This document shows positions 35,437 through 44,124 of a DNA stretch of 64,000 bases, piece by piece; position 1 is the stretch's first letter, and every line of letters starts with the position of its first letter. The stretch spans positions 186,001-250,000 of the forward strand of contig NZ_JAALLT010000004.1 of the NCBI RefSeq assembly GCF_011059145.1. Reading direction: 5' to 3'. The position numbers were made by a program, and so were the translations under genes. The notes under the pieces are model-generated. The model ran no database searches, was not told the DNA's origin, and was given only the letters and a program-made list of their open reading frames with translations. The stretch is from Halalkalibaculum roseum (GTDB taxonomy: Bacteria; Bacteroidota; Rhodothermia; Balneolales; Balneolaceae).

Positions 35437-36822
35437 CTATACGGTTTTTGAAAATGAGCTGTCTTTTTTCGCTGCCTGTAAATACCGGTCGAAACACATT
35501 GCAATATTTCGCAGAAAAAGTCGCCCCTGTTCGGTAATCCTGATTTCATTTTTAGTTATTTGTACAAATCCATCATTCTGTAACGAAGCCAGTCTTTGCA
35601 GGCTATCACTAAAATACTCTTCAAAAACTATGCCCCATTTTTCCTCCATTTCATTAAATGAGAGGCCCATCCTGCACATAATTCGCATAATTGCATCTTT
35701 CCTGATCTTGTCGTCCTTGCAAAGCTGCAATGTTTTAGCCACCGGCAAGGTTTGGGTATTCAATGCCTCATAGTAATCGTCGAGCTGCTTGTTATTCTGC
35801 CAATAGTAGTCGCCTACGTTTGATATGCCAGACATTCCGAAAGCGTACAGGTCGGCCCCGGAATGAGTACTATATCCCTGGAAATTGCGCTGTAAGGATC
35901 CGTCGTCCATAGCTTTGGCCAGCTCTTCATCCTCACGTGAAAAATGATCCATACCGATAAAACGATAGCCGTTTTCGGTGAAGTAGGATATTCCCAACCG
36001 CAGCATGGCGAGTTTTTCATCCGTGCCGGGCATCTCATCTTCATTGAGAAGTTTCTGGGCAGGCATAAGCCTTGGTATATGCGCATAGCTGTACACGGCC
36101 AGGCGGTCAGGTTTCAGTTTCAGTACATCATCCATGGTTTGCCTGAACATATCTAGAGTCTGACGTGGTAGTCCATAGATCAGATCACAGTTCATGGAGT
36201 CTATTCCCGACTGTCGGAGCCATTCCGCCACTTGTAGCGTCTGCTCAAAAGGCTGAATCCGGTGAATGGCTTTCTGCACCTCCTCATTGGTATCCTGAAC
36301 GCCCAGCGAGGCGCGATTGCAACCGATATCCCGAAGCGCCTTAATATGTTCTTTGCTGCAGCGGCGGGGATCAATTTCAACACCGAACTCCGTGGATTCG
36401 GTAAGGATAAATCGACTTTGAATGGCTTCACCCAGACGCAGCAGCTGTTCCGGCTTCAGAAAAGTGGGGGTCCCCCCTCCGAAATGAATTTGAATTACTT
36501 TTGAATCCGAATGTAACAGACTGGAAATGATGTCCATCTCCCTTTCCAGGTAATCGAGATAGAGGTCACCGCGATCCCTATCCCTGGTGATTACTTTTGT
36601 ACACCCGCAGTACCAGCATAGCGAAAAGCAAAACGGGATATGGAAGTAGAGGGAAATCTCGCGCGCAGTACGATTGTGCTTCTCCAGGTAGCTTAAAAGT
36701 TTTCGGCGTCCGCTTTCCGTCGTTTCCTTGAATTGCACTGCTGTAGGATACGAGGTATATCGCGGACCCTGAACATTGTATTTCTTGATAAGATCCAGAC
36801 TAACTTCTTCCATAATCATCAT
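35437..36822 (-). CDS. hemN: Oxygen-independent coproporphyrinogen III oxidase
   Basis: A 461-residue radical SAM enzyme of haem synthesis that works without oxygen. The [4Fe-4S] motif is Cys65-x3-Cys69-x2-Cys72 followed by Gly-Cys ([11 protein letters not shown]), as in true HemN. Glycine-rich SAM contacts ([11 protein letters not shown]) and the C-terminal HemN domain ([18 protein letters not shown]) are present, which separates it from HemW. M1, M2 and M4 are all possible starts. Its place after the nos genes, ahead of ppdK, fits anaerobic haem supply for the cytochromes in this window. A hairpin-forming repeat separates it from nosY. Confidence 0.95.
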   Translation of the reverse strand: MMIMEEVSLDLIKKYNVQGPRYTSYPTAVQFKETTESGRRKLLSYLEKHNRTAREISLYFHIPFCFSLCWYCGCTKVITRDRDRGDLYLDYLEREMDIISSLLHSDSKVIQIHFGGGTPTFLKPEQLLRLGEAIQSRFILTESTEFGVEIDPRRCSKEHIKALRDIGCNRASLGVQDTNEEVQKAIHRIQPFEQTLQVAEWLRQSGIDSMNCDLIYGLPRQTLDMFRQTMDDVLKLKPDRLAVYSYAHIPRLMPAQKLLNEDEMPGTDEKLAMLRLGISYFTENGYRFIGMDHFSREDEELAKAMDDGSLQRNFQGYSTHSGADLYAFGMSGISNVGDYYWQNNKQLDDYYEALNTQTLPVAKTLQLCKDDKIRKDAIMRIMCRMGLSFNEMEEKWGIVFEEYFSDSLQRLASLQNDGFVQITKNEIRITEQGRLFLRNIAMCFDRYLQAAKKDSSFSKTV

Positions 36823-36853
36823 GTATTATAGAACACAGATTTTACGGGCAAAG

Positions 36854-36901
36854 CTGATCGCTGCAGATTATTTACAATAATAATATATCCGCAGCAATCA
36901 G
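36854..36901. repeat. Imperfect inverted repeat between nosY and hemN
   Basis: CTGATCGCTGCAGAT and ATCCGCAGCAATCAG are 15-base arms differing at two positions, both G-T pairable in RNA, around an 18-base AT loop. No T run follows on the minus strand, so it is not a standard terminator. With the flanking AACACAGATTTTACGGG it resembles a dispersed CACAGATT-type repeat known from other genomes (from memory). It may also protect the 3' end of the nos transcript. Confidence 0.6.
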
Positions 36902-36927
36902 TCACCTCCGTTTTATCTGTATTCCAT

Positions 36928-37719
36928 TTAAAAATCTTTCTTATTAAACAGTCGCAATCCCAGCCAGGTCGGTGATATCACCCAAAGCATCAAAAAGCCT
37001 ATGGATACTAAAAGTCCCAGGTAACTGCCAAAAAACCGGCTGAATACCGCTCCCGTATATCCCATCAAAGCAGAGATATCAAAGTTAAGCAGCACACCTA
37101 TTCTGGCCAGGTCTATGGGATTGATGATCGACATCCCGATCATTGCTTTCTCAAGCGGGTAATCGCTAAAGGTGCTTACCACCAGCAGGATCAATCCGTC
37201 GTATAGAACCGCCAGGAAGAGCCAGCTCAGCAATGCGTATCCAAAACCCTTGACCCTTTCGTGGAAGTACTTCAATCCGAAAAGGTACCCTATGGCCACA
37301 AAGATCAACGAAAGTGCAATACCAAGACCAAATACCGTGCCAATAGTTGCCCAGCCGGCTTCTATCCACGCGCCCGAATAGAATAGCGGTAACCCCGCGC
37401 CGACCACAAAGGCCAGGCAGAGCGGTATGGCCAACCCACCGTACAATCCTGCAAATAAACTCTTTCTATCCAAAGGTTGGGCCAGTAACAGTTCTACAAA
37501 CTCACGGGACTGGTACAGGTAAATCACTCCGTAAATCAGGCTCACCAGCGGAACAAATAATAGCATGATGTTGGAGAGACTCATCAGGGCTTTCGGCCCT
37601 CCTCCGCCGAAGCGAATCAATGCATCAGTCAATACAAGGTAGATCAGTGCATAGCCGATCAGCCATTTATCACGGAATAAATCTTTCCATTGGTATGAAA
37701 TTATAGTCAGTGCTTTCAT
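36928..37719 (-). CDS. nosY: NosY, permease of the NosDFY copper-site assembly transporter
   Basis: A 263-residue membrane protein with six helices and the ABC-2 style N-terminus (WKDLFRDKWLIGYALIYLVL). It is the permease partner of NosF; together with NosD it supplies sulfur and/or helps load the CuZ site of N2O reductase. The start overlaps the nosF stop by four bases. It ends the clear nos operon. Confidence 0.94.
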   Translation of the reverse strand: MKALTIISYQWKDLFRDKWLIGYALIYLVLTDALIRFGGGGPKALMSLSNIMLLFVPLVSLIYGVIYLYQSREFVELLLAQPLDRKSLFAGLYGGLAIPLCLAFVVGAGLPLFYSGAWIEAGWATIGTVFGLGIALSLIFVAIGYLFGLKYFHERVKGFGYALLSWLFLAVLYDGLILLVVSTFSDYPLEKAMIGMSIINPIDLARIGVLLNFDISALMGYTGAVFSRFFGSYLGLLVSIGFLMLWVISPTWLGLRLFNKKDF

Positions 37720-38426
37720 GCTGCTGTATCCTCAAGTATTTTTGCGACAGCTCCTTCCAGACGCTGCTCTTCATTATCGCTAATAAATTCACTTTGCTTT
37801 CCGTGGTAACGCACCCTGCCTTCTACCAATAGTACCAGGTAATCAGCCAGCTCTTCAATTTCACTCATGATGTGCGTTGTCAACAGGATAGTCTTGCCTC
37901 GATCTTTTTCCCGTTTTATCCATTGCTTGAACCGGAAGCTTGATTTGGGGTCCAAACCCGCGGTTGGTTCATCCAGTATCAGAATAGAGGGATCAAACAT
38001 CAGGGCAATCAAACCGCCCACTTTCTGCTTGGTGCCGCCGGATAATGTTCTCAGGGCCTTGTTCATCTCCTTCTCCAGCTCGAAAAGTTCAATAAGCTCT
38101 TTTTCAAATACCGGCTCTTCCCCACGAATTTTGATGATGAAATCAATCAATTCACGAACCTTCATATTTTCGGGATATTGAGCCATCTGAGGCATGTAAC
38201 CGATATCTTTGCGGTATGCATAGGTGCCGTTGAGCCGGATATCATTAATCTCAATAGATCCTTCATCCGGTTTAACCAATCCCAGCAGGTGTTTGATCAG
38301 TGTGGTTTTGCCTGACCCGTTAGGACCTACAATACCGGTAGCCTGACCCTCAGGAATCTTAAGCGTCAAATCATTGAGCACCTGCAGGCTGCCAAAACTT
38401 TTGTTCAATCCTTGAATATGTATCAT
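37716..38426 (-). CDS. nosF: NosF, ABC transporter ATPase
   Basis: A 236-residue ATPase. Walker A is G34PNGSGKT41, the signature is TLSGGTKQK, and Walker B is L-I-L-D-E-P-T-A-G-L-D. It powers the NosDFY complex needed for maturation of NosZ. It overlaps nosD and nosY by four bases at each end, so the three are translationally coupled. Confidence 0.96.
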   Translation of the reverse strand: MIHIQGLNKSFGSLQVLNDLTLKIPEGQATGIVGPNGSGKTTLIKHLLGLVKPDEGSIEINDIRLNGTYAYRKDIGYMPQMAQYPENMKVRELIDFIIKIRGEEPVFEKELIELFELEKEMNKALRTLSGGTKQKVGGLIALMFDPSILILDEPTAGLDPKSSFRFKQWIKREKDRGKTILLTTHIMSEIEELADYLVLLVEGRVRYHGKQSEFISDNEEQRLEGAVAKILEDTAA

Positions 38427-39676
38427 TGTATTCTTGCCATTTGCGGCTTTTTATCTACCAGCTCTTCCGGAGTCAATACCGGCATAAGACGTTCTGCTGC
38501 ATCCAGTATGCCAATCAGCATGCTGCGCATCAAAACCAGCACTTCGGGCTGCTTTTCAATGATAATTGAGAAAAGCCGTACCGGACGATAGGGTACGTCG
38601 CCTACACCGTCCCTGTCGAGGTCGTAGCCCTCGTAATGACTCCAGTAGTTCCGGTTAAAGATGTTAAAGTTCTGACGGCTGTTGGTAGCCACATCAAAAC
38701 TGTTTTCAACAAAGTTATTTCTCACAAATTGGTTGTCCATTGAGTTAGCCATGACCTTTACAGCCCACCCGTTATTGACAAACTCATTTTGTTTAATGCG
38801 ATTGCGGCTGGACGCTTCCATGTAAAGAGCGACGGAATTATTTTCAAAGCGATTGTTATAGACCTCACTCTCTCTGATCTCTTTCATCAACAGCCCGTAT
38901 GCCGCCGACCCCCAGTTGTCTTCAAAATTATTTTCCGTCATGGTTACCTGGTCGGTATACATTACGGCCACCCCCGCACCGTTGTTCCTATATGTGTTTC
39001 TGGTAAATACACAGCGATCAGAAAACATAAAATGCTGACCGTAACGCAAGTTTTCCTCACTGAGATTGTCCCTGATGGTGACATCTTCAACAAATTCAAA
39101 ATAAATCCCGTCTCTGTGGCCCCTCACGGTATTTTTTTCGATGGTGATATTCTTGCTATACCAGAGGTGAATGCCATTACCCGACTGGGTCTCCCGTTTC
39201 GAAGAAGCGGTCAGGATATTGTTTCTGATGATGGTATCTGATGTGTTCGATAGATAGATACCAAAGAAATTATCTGTCAGCGTCACGTTTTCTATCAGTC
39301 CCCCCTTAACCTTTTCATACAGAATGCCGGCGTTATCTTCCATGAAACTGATGCCGGCATTTCTCACTTCAATGTTTTTTAAGGTCACATTATCGGAACG
39401 CACAATCAGCACATACCCCTCACCTTCAGCATCAATAATGGCCCTGCCGCTACCCTCAATGGTCAGCGGCTTGTTGATGGTGATATTGCGTTCGGTATAA
39501 ATACCCTCAGTAAGTATGATCGTGCTATTGGAATCCGCTACTGCTACCGCTTCGGTTAGACTGGAAATATCTCCATTCGGGGATACCGTGATATCTTGTG
39601 CAGAAGAAAGCTGCGCTATTGCCATTATTCCGCACAGGAATAGTATCTGTTTTATATTCGCCCACATAATGTTCAA
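38423..39676 (-). CDS. nosD: NosD, periplasmic beta-helix protein for NosZ maturation
   Basis: A 417-residue exported protein with a signal peptide ending near SSAQ (residue 27). The rest is a right-handed parallel beta-helix of NosD/CASH repeats (for example NNILTASSKRETQSGNGIHL and ENNFEDNWGSAAYG). NosD docks on NosFY and on NosL to load copper into NosZ. An in-frame ATG three codons in (MW) is an alternative start. Confidence 0.95.
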   Translation of the reverse strand: MNIMWANIKQILFLCGIMAIAQLSSAQDITVSPNGDISSLTEAVAVADSNSTIILTEGIYTERNITINKPLTIEGSGRAIIDAEGEGYVLIVRSDNVTLKNIEVRNAGISFMEDNAGILYEKVKGGLIENVTLTDNFFGIYLSNTSDTIIRNNILTASSKRETQSGNGIHLWYSKNITIEKNTVRGHRDGIYFEFVEDVTIRDNLSEENLRYGQHFMFSDRCVFTRNTYRNNGAGVAVMYTDQVTMTENNFEDNWGSAAYGLLMKEIRESEVYNNRFENNSVALYMEASSRNRIKQNEFVNNGWAVKVMANSMDNQFVRNNFVENSFDVATNSRQNFNIFNRNYWSHYEGYDLDRDGVGDVPYRPVRLFSIIIEKQPEVLVLMRSMLIGILDAAERLMPVLTPEELVDKKPQMARIQ

Positions 39677-39703
39677 TCCTTAATATTCAACCGTTATCGG
39701 CTG

Positions 39704-40141
39704 TTATTTAACGATGCTCTGCCATGCAACCGGTTCACCCGGATACTCCGACAGATGTTCGTTCATTGCATCTTCGTTTTCAAAAGCCAGCAGGGACTCT
39801 CCCATCGGACTTTTTACTACTTCACTTTTTACTATGTTTGCTTTGCCCACTTCAATCCACGAACCGGGATTGTTAAAATCACTGACCCACATCTTGGCGG
39901 TTTTCAGTTCTGATTTATGCTCTTCGGTGTAATCGGCCAGGCACTCAATAGCGTCGAATTTTATTGACTTTCCGGTATCGGTTACTATTTGGGAAGCAAA
40001 TCGGTTATTGGTAATCATCATCTTGCAATGCGCACATTCATCACTTCCATAATGAACCTCATCCGGCTTCTGACTGCATGCTGTCAATAAAGCCAGCATT
40101 CCGACAATTGCACTGATCGATATGCTTTTAAGTTTTCTCAT
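39704..40141 (-). CDS. nosL: NosL copper chaperone lipoprotein
   Basis: A 145-residue lipoprotein (lipobox LTAC, Cys22). The Cu(I)-binding motif is C36AHCKM41 in the sequence SDECAHCKMMI, and the downstream NosL fold (F-A-S-Q-I-V...K-F-D-A-I-E-C-L) is present. NosL delivers Cu(I) to NosDFY for apo-NosZ. Confidence 0.95.
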   Translation of the reverse strand: MRKLKSISISAIVGMLALLTACSQKPDEVHYGSDECAHCKMMITNNRFASQIVTDTGKSIKFDAIECLADYTEEHKSELKTAKMWVSDFNNPGSWIEVGKANIVKSEVVKSPMGESLLAFENEDAMNEHLSEYPGEPVAWQSIVK

Positions 40142-40159
40142 CTATTCTAAGGTAGCGAT

Positions 40160-40750
40160 CTATGAATTTTTTTCGTCTTTTCCTTCGACTCTTTCCCGCC
40201 ACCATACCAGTCCGGCCAGGACCATGGATGCCAATGCAAAAAAGAAACCTGTATGAGGCAGAGAAACGGCATTAAAGTTGAGCAGGGCTTTACTTCCAAT
40301 CAGTGGTGGCTGATAGGTCATACCGGGCACTTTGATGGCTGCATTTGGATTCAAGTTATGGCCATAATCATACTCCCAAAGATAAAAATCGACTAACCCT
40401 GCTACTGCCAGAAGCATAAAGAGTATCAGCCATGTCATTACCCACTTTTTGTTGCCCCAAATGGCCACAACCAATCCCGTCACAATCAGGAAGGCAATGA
40501 TAGGCGGCATATACTTAAGTTCAGCAATAGAATCTGGCTCAATTTTCTTCATGCCTATGTAGTGATTTAAACCGTTGATATTTTGCAGATCCTGAGGTTG
40601 CTTTCCTTCAATGGTATGAATATGAATATTCAGGCCTATTCCTTCCGGGTACTGCGGGGCTTCCAGCGAGATGCTCCAAATAGGTAAGAAATAGAGCGCT
40701 ATTAGCAATAAAGCCGCAATCGCCATCGTGATTCTGTGCTTTGTCTTCAT
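40160..40750 (-). CDS. Membrane protein of the nos operon, unknown function
   Basis: A 196-residue protein with an N-terminal helix (about 8-27), a His-rich periplasmic loop (GLNIHIHTIEGKQPQDLQNI, then LNHYIGMKKI), and three more helices (about 84-100, 106-124 and 168-185). It sits between nosZ and nosL. Clade II nos operons often carry extra membrane proteins at this position (NosB-like), but I cannot confirm homology. The His-rich loop could bind copper during NosZ maturation, which is inference. It is preceded by a small hairpin in the transcript. Confidence 0.82.
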   Translation of the reverse strand: MKTKHRITMAIAALLLIALYFLPIWSISLEAPQYPEGIGLNIHIHTIEGKQPQDLQNINGLNHYIGMKKIEPDSIAELKYMPPIIAFLIVTGLVVAIWGNKKWVMTWLILFMLLAVAGLVDFYLWEYDYGHNLNPNAAIKVPGMTYQPPLIGSKALLNFNAVSLPHTGFFFALASMVLAGLVWWRERVEGKDEKNS

Positions 40751-40789
40751 TTTGACCTCATTCTACAATTCAATTTACTTTTATAAAGA

Positions 40790-40815
40790 GGAGGGGAACT
40801 TTCACATCCCCCTCC
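40790..40815 (-). promoter_or_regulatory. Hairpin between nosZ and the next gene
   Basis: GGAGGGG and CCCCTCC form a 7-bp GC stem around a 12-base loop, followed on the minus strand by TCTTTATAAAAG. It lies 19 bases after the nosZ stop, inside the operon. It may act as a partial terminator or 3' stabiliser, so that nosZ mRNA exceeds the downstream messages. Confidence 0.55.
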
Positions 40816-40833
40816 ACAAGGATTGAGGTCAAA

Positions 40834-42807
40834 TTATTGACCTGTTCCGTAGGCGATTTCTACGTCTGAACCTTCAGGGGAAACTCTGATATATCCCTGC
40901 ATCTCCTGGTGCAAGGCCGAACAGAAGTCGGTGCAATAGAATGGTATCACACCAACTTTTTTAGGCTCCCATACAATGGTGCGGGTTTCTCCCGGCATGA
41001 TGAGGAGTTCGGAATTATTCATCCCTTTCACAGCAAAACCGTGTGGGATATCCCAATCCTGTTCCAGATTGGTGATGTGGAAGTACACCTTATCTCCAAC
41101 CTTTACACCCTCAATATTGTCGGGTGCAAAGTGGGTACGGATGGTGCTCATATAAATATGAACCTCGTTTCCATCCCGCTCTACCCTTGTTTCATCTTCG
41201 CCTTTCACGGCATCCGGGTGATTATTTTCTTCCAATTTATAGAACTGGGTCTGATTAGGTCTCACCAGGTCGGCCGGTATTGCCTGAGCATAGTGCGGCT
41301 CACCCTCAGTGGGGAAGTCCAGCAACAACTTCATCTTTTCACCTGAAATATCAATCAGCTGAGCTGAATGGAACAGTTCCGGACCGGTTGGCAGATAGCG
41401 ATCTTTGGTTATCTTATTCAAGGCTACCAAGTATTTGCCCCATGGCTTCTGGCTATCACCGCCCGGAATCATCAGGTGTCCCGGTGAATAATAGGTCTGG
41501 ATTCTGTCAAGCACCTGGGTTGTCTCCAGATCCCATTTTACAATCTCCGAGGAGATAAATGCTGTAGTGTACGCATTGCCACGGTCATCAAACTCGGTGT
41601 GCAACGGACCCAAACCCGGGTTTTCAACTTCACCATGGAGAATAGCGTCGTAATTTAGCACGGGTATGCCGTCTATCTCACCTTCAAATTCCTCGTTCTC
41701 AATAGCCTGAATCATTTTTTCGAATGAGTGTACCGGAATCACCGTAGAAAGCTTACCTCCCGCTACGATATACTGTCCTGAAGGATCGACATCCACACCG
41801 TGTGGTGATTTGGGGGTTGGAAGGAAATAGATCAACCCTTCCAGCTCACGAGGATCAAGTACACGAACTTCTTCAATCAATTCGCTCTTGGCTGTATGAG
41901 TGTCATGATCTACATAGTTGCGATAGTGCTCTCCTTCTACCATACGTCCTTCACCCGCAGCTGCATATTCAGCGGCTTTTCGCCAGTTAACAGCAGCAAT
42001 GAAGTCCTTGTCATTTTTAGATGCATTAACTTCCAATAGTGTATGAGCCTGTTCACTGTTGTAGCTTGTAAAGAACGACCATCCGTCTGACGGACCTTTG
42101 CCGGCATGTGACAGGTCATAGTCAAATCCCGGTACCAGGATCTGGAAATCAATACCCATCTTTCCATCATCACCGACTTTGATAAAGGATAGAGTTCCTT
42201 TGAAATGCTCAGAGTATTCACTGATGGGCACATCTTCATTGTTAAGGTTTTCATCATCCATTGGAATGCTGAAACGAGTAGCTGCAGAAACGTATTCGGT
42301 ATTCGGTGTTACGAAGGAAGAAGCATGGTTCCCGGCAGAATTCGGGATCTCAATAATCTCATCCGTGGTAAAGGTGCTCAGATTGATGCGCGCCACTCGC
42401 GGGGTATTATTCTCGTTGATAAATATCCAGCGTCCGTCTGGCACTCCATCGGTCTGGGAAAGTTCGGGATGGTGGGAATCGCCCCATGGTACGAATCCAT
42501 GAGTGGTATTCAGCATCGGCTTGGACTCTTCTGAGTAGCCGTAAGCATTGGTTGCTTCCTGCGAAAATACAGGAATTGTATACAGGTGTCTGCCGGAGGG
42601 AATGCCATAAACACTAAGCTGACCGCTGTATCCACCCGACATGAATCCGTAAAATTCATCGTACTCGCCCGGTGCTACATATACCTTCTGTGCTGCATCG
42701 GCGTTGGCACCAAGTTGTTGTTGGGATGGACAGCCGTACATCAGCATGCTGAGAATGACTATCACCGGTAAACCCCATAGAAGTGATTTGAAGTTTGCTA
42801 GTTTCAT
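40834..42807 (-). CDS. nosZ: Nitrous oxide reductase, clade II (Sec/lipoprotein type)
   Basis: A 657-residue N2O reductase making N2. A seven-bladed propeller holds the CuZ cluster; the first His pair is in WGDSHHPELSQTDG. The C-terminal cupredoxin has the CuA ligands Cys625, Cys629, His633 and Met636 in FYCTDFCSALHQEM. The signal peptide lacks a twin-arginine motif and ends MYGC, a lipobox, so it is Sec-exported and possibly lipid-anchored. That, with the adjacent cytochrome c gene, marks clade II (atypical) NosZ, often found in non-denitrifying N2O consumers. No nirS, nirK or norB is seen in this window. The gene lies 24 bases after the cytochrome gene. Confidence 0.97.
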   Translation of the reverse strand: MKLANFKSLLWGLPVIVILSMLMYGCPSQQQLGANADAAQKVYVAPGEYDEFYGFMSGGYSGQLSVYGIPSGRHLYTIPVFSQEATNAYGYSEESKPMLNTTHGFVPWGDSHHPELSQTDGVPDGRWIFINENNTPRVARINLSTFTTDEIIEIPNSAGNHASSFVTPNTEYVSAATRFSIPMDDENLNNEDVPISEYSEHFKGTLSFIKVGDDGKMGIDFQILVPGFDYDLSHAGKGPSDGWSFFTSYNSEQAHTLLEVNASKNDKDFIAAVNWRKAAEYAAAGEGRMVEGEHYRNYVDHDTHTAKSELIEEVRVLDPRELEGLIYFLPTPKSPHGVDVDPSGQYIVAGGKLSTVIPVHSFEKMIQAIENEEFEGEIDGIPVLNYDAILHGEVENPGLGPLHTEFDDRGNAYTTAFISSEIVKWDLETTQVLDRIQTYYSPGHLMIPGGDSQKPWGKYLVALNKITKDRYLPTGPELFHSAQLIDISGEKMKLLLDFPTEGEPHYAQAIPADLVRPNQTQFYKLEENNHPDAVKGEDETRVERDGNEVHIYMSTIRTHFAPDNIEGVKVGDKVYFHITNLEQDWDIPHGFAVKGMNNSELLIMPGETRTIVWEPKKVGVIPFYCTDFCSALHQEMQGYIRVSPEGSDVEIAYGTGQ

Positions 42808-42831
42808 AATTTACCTTTTGTTAAAGTTAGC

Positions 42832-43326
42832 TTAGTTATTCTGTTCGTTTTGTTTGTCGGATTGTACAGAAGCCAGGTACTCTACAATGGCCCGGGCTTC
42901 CTCCTTGCTCACATTCTGAAATGTCATCTGATTCATATATTGCTGAAGCATCTTTCTTGCCTCAGGGTGCTTCTTAGTCATCTCTACAGGGTTCAGTATC
43001 ATATTCATGACATAGGTTGGTGTCCTTTTCTCAAGAACATCACCAAGCGGGGGACCTACATAGCCTTGATCCATTTTGTGGCAGGCTGAGCATTTGGTTC
43101 GAAAAATCTCCTTGCCCGTCTCTACCATTTCACTGTTGATTTCTCCGACCTCAACGACTTCATTTACCGGTCCCACGCCATGCTGCTGTTCAAACTCAGT
43201 AAGCCCGGATGACTCCTGAGCAGATGCGTTTTGCTGTTCGCCTCCATTTCCTGAGCCGCCGCAGCCCGCCAGCAGAAGCATGCCTGAAATGATTATTCCT
43301 GTTATATGTGCAACTATATTTTTCAT
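42832..43326 (-). CDS. Lipoprotein cytochrome c heading the nos operon
   Basis: A 164-residue monohaem cytochrome with lipobox LAGC (Cys22), a Ser/Gly/Gln linker, haem motif Cys79-S-A-Cys82-His83 (RTKCSACHKM) and a candidate axial Met (MNQMTF). It lies first in the nos operon, so it is a likely electron donor to NosZ. A perfect TAAGA-N8-TCTTA operator lies just upstream. It ends 24 bases before the nosZ start. Confidence 0.92.
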   Translation of the reverse strand: MKNIVAHITGIIISGMLLLAGCGGSGNGGEQQNASAQESSGLTEFEQQHGVGPVNEVVEVGEINSEMVETGKEIFRTKCSACHKMDQGYVGPPLGDVLEKRTPTYVMNMILNPVEMTKKHPEARKMLQQYMNQMTFQNVSKEEARAIVEYLASVQSDKQNEQNN

Positions 43327-43339
43327 TCTATTAAATATT

Positions 43340-43357
43340 TAAGAGTATTTTATCTTA
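43340..43357 (-). promoter_or_regulatory. Perfect TAAGA-N8-TCTTA operator of the nos operon
   Basis: The plus strand reads TAAGAGTATTTTATCTTA, with 5-base arms of exact dyad symmetry. It lies 13 bases upstream of the cytochrome start codon, where a bound repressor would block transcription. The same sequence pattern precedes the adjacent Rrf2 gene. Confidence 0.8.
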
Positions 43358-43471
43358 TTATTAGTTGTTTCAGTTTCATTAATCTCTTAGTACTCAACCA
43401 ATTCGTAGCAAATTATAACCTATTGTTAGTTTTACCAGACCTTATGTAATTGACGAAAGCCATCTTAGTGC

Positions 43472-43924
43472 CTATTCCCATTCAAAACTTCCGTCGGCCG
43501 TAATCCTCAGATTCTGTTTCTTTCCCTTTTTTGCCAATTCCACCAGGTCGGTTTCCTCCAGCATCTTCCTAATACCGTCTCTGGCGTCGGCCCATTTGTC
43601 GTGCAAAGGGCAAGGCTTTTCAGTACCACAACCCGGCAATCCCAAGGCACATTCAGTAAAGACTTCTACACCATCGATCGCTGCGATTATCTCAAACAGG
43701 TTGACCTGTGAACCTGACTTAGTCAATCGCACTCCCCCATTGGGTCCTTTATATGATTCCATCAATCCGGCGGCAGAAAGTTGCTGCAAGATTTTAGTGA
43801 GGAAGTGAAATGAGATATTCAGCTTGTCACTCATTTCGCGGATAGAGACATAATCCTGATCCCGGTTCGACGCCAGGAACAGGGAAGCCCGCAACCCGTA
43901 AACGCATGACTTTGATAACAGCAT
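43472..43924 (-). CDS. NsrR-like Rrf2 Fe-S transcription regulator
   Basis: A 150-residue Rrf2 regulator. The winged helix-turn-helix begins MLLSKSCVYGLRASLFLA and includes the recognition segment HFLTKILQQLSAAGL. Three cysteines (Cys92, Cys99, Cys105; C-x6-C-x5-C) in ECALGLPGCGTEKPCPLHDKW match the Fe-S ligand loop of NsrR/IscR. NsrR senses NO by cluster nitrosylation. It is divergent from a second Rrf2 and next to the nos operon, and has a perfect operator 17 bases before its own start, implying autoregulation. Assignment to NsrR rather than IscR or RsrR rests on context. Confidence 0.9.
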   Translation of the reverse strand: MLLSKSCVYGLRASLFLASNRDQDYVSIREMSDKLNISFHFLTKILQQLSAAGLMESYKGPNGGVRLTKSGSQVNLFEIIAAIDGVEVFTECALGLPGCGTEKPCPLHDKWADARDGIRKMLEETDLVELAKKGKKQNLRITADGSFEWE

Positions 43925-43941
43925 GATGTCTATTTAATATA

Positions 43942-43959
43942 TAAGAGTCTTTTGTCTTA
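43942..43959 (-). promoter_or_regulatory. Perfect TAAGA-N8-TCTTA operator of the NsrR-like gene
   Basis: The plus strand reads TAAGAGTCTTTTGTCTTA: same arms and spacer as the nos operator, 17 bases upstream of the regulator start codon. It also lies 165 bases from the divergent Rrf2-ccoI start and could affect that promoter. Confidence 0.8.
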
Positions 43960-44124
43960 ATTTAAGGATGCTTTGAAATAACTGCAAAATTTTTTTCAAT
44001 ATTTTTTTTCACTCAAACTTAAAATTTAAGCCAATCCATATTGCTTCTAAATATAATCTCCCTTAAAATCGAAGTCTTATATTCGAATAGTGCTATTAGA
44101 TTAATAAAAATGTCGGTTCCGTAG

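Noticed and set aside
35426-35497. Upstream start for ppdK at 35497
   Set aside because: It would overlap hemN and add 24 residues not seen in the family; the ATG at 35425 begins the conserved N-terminus.
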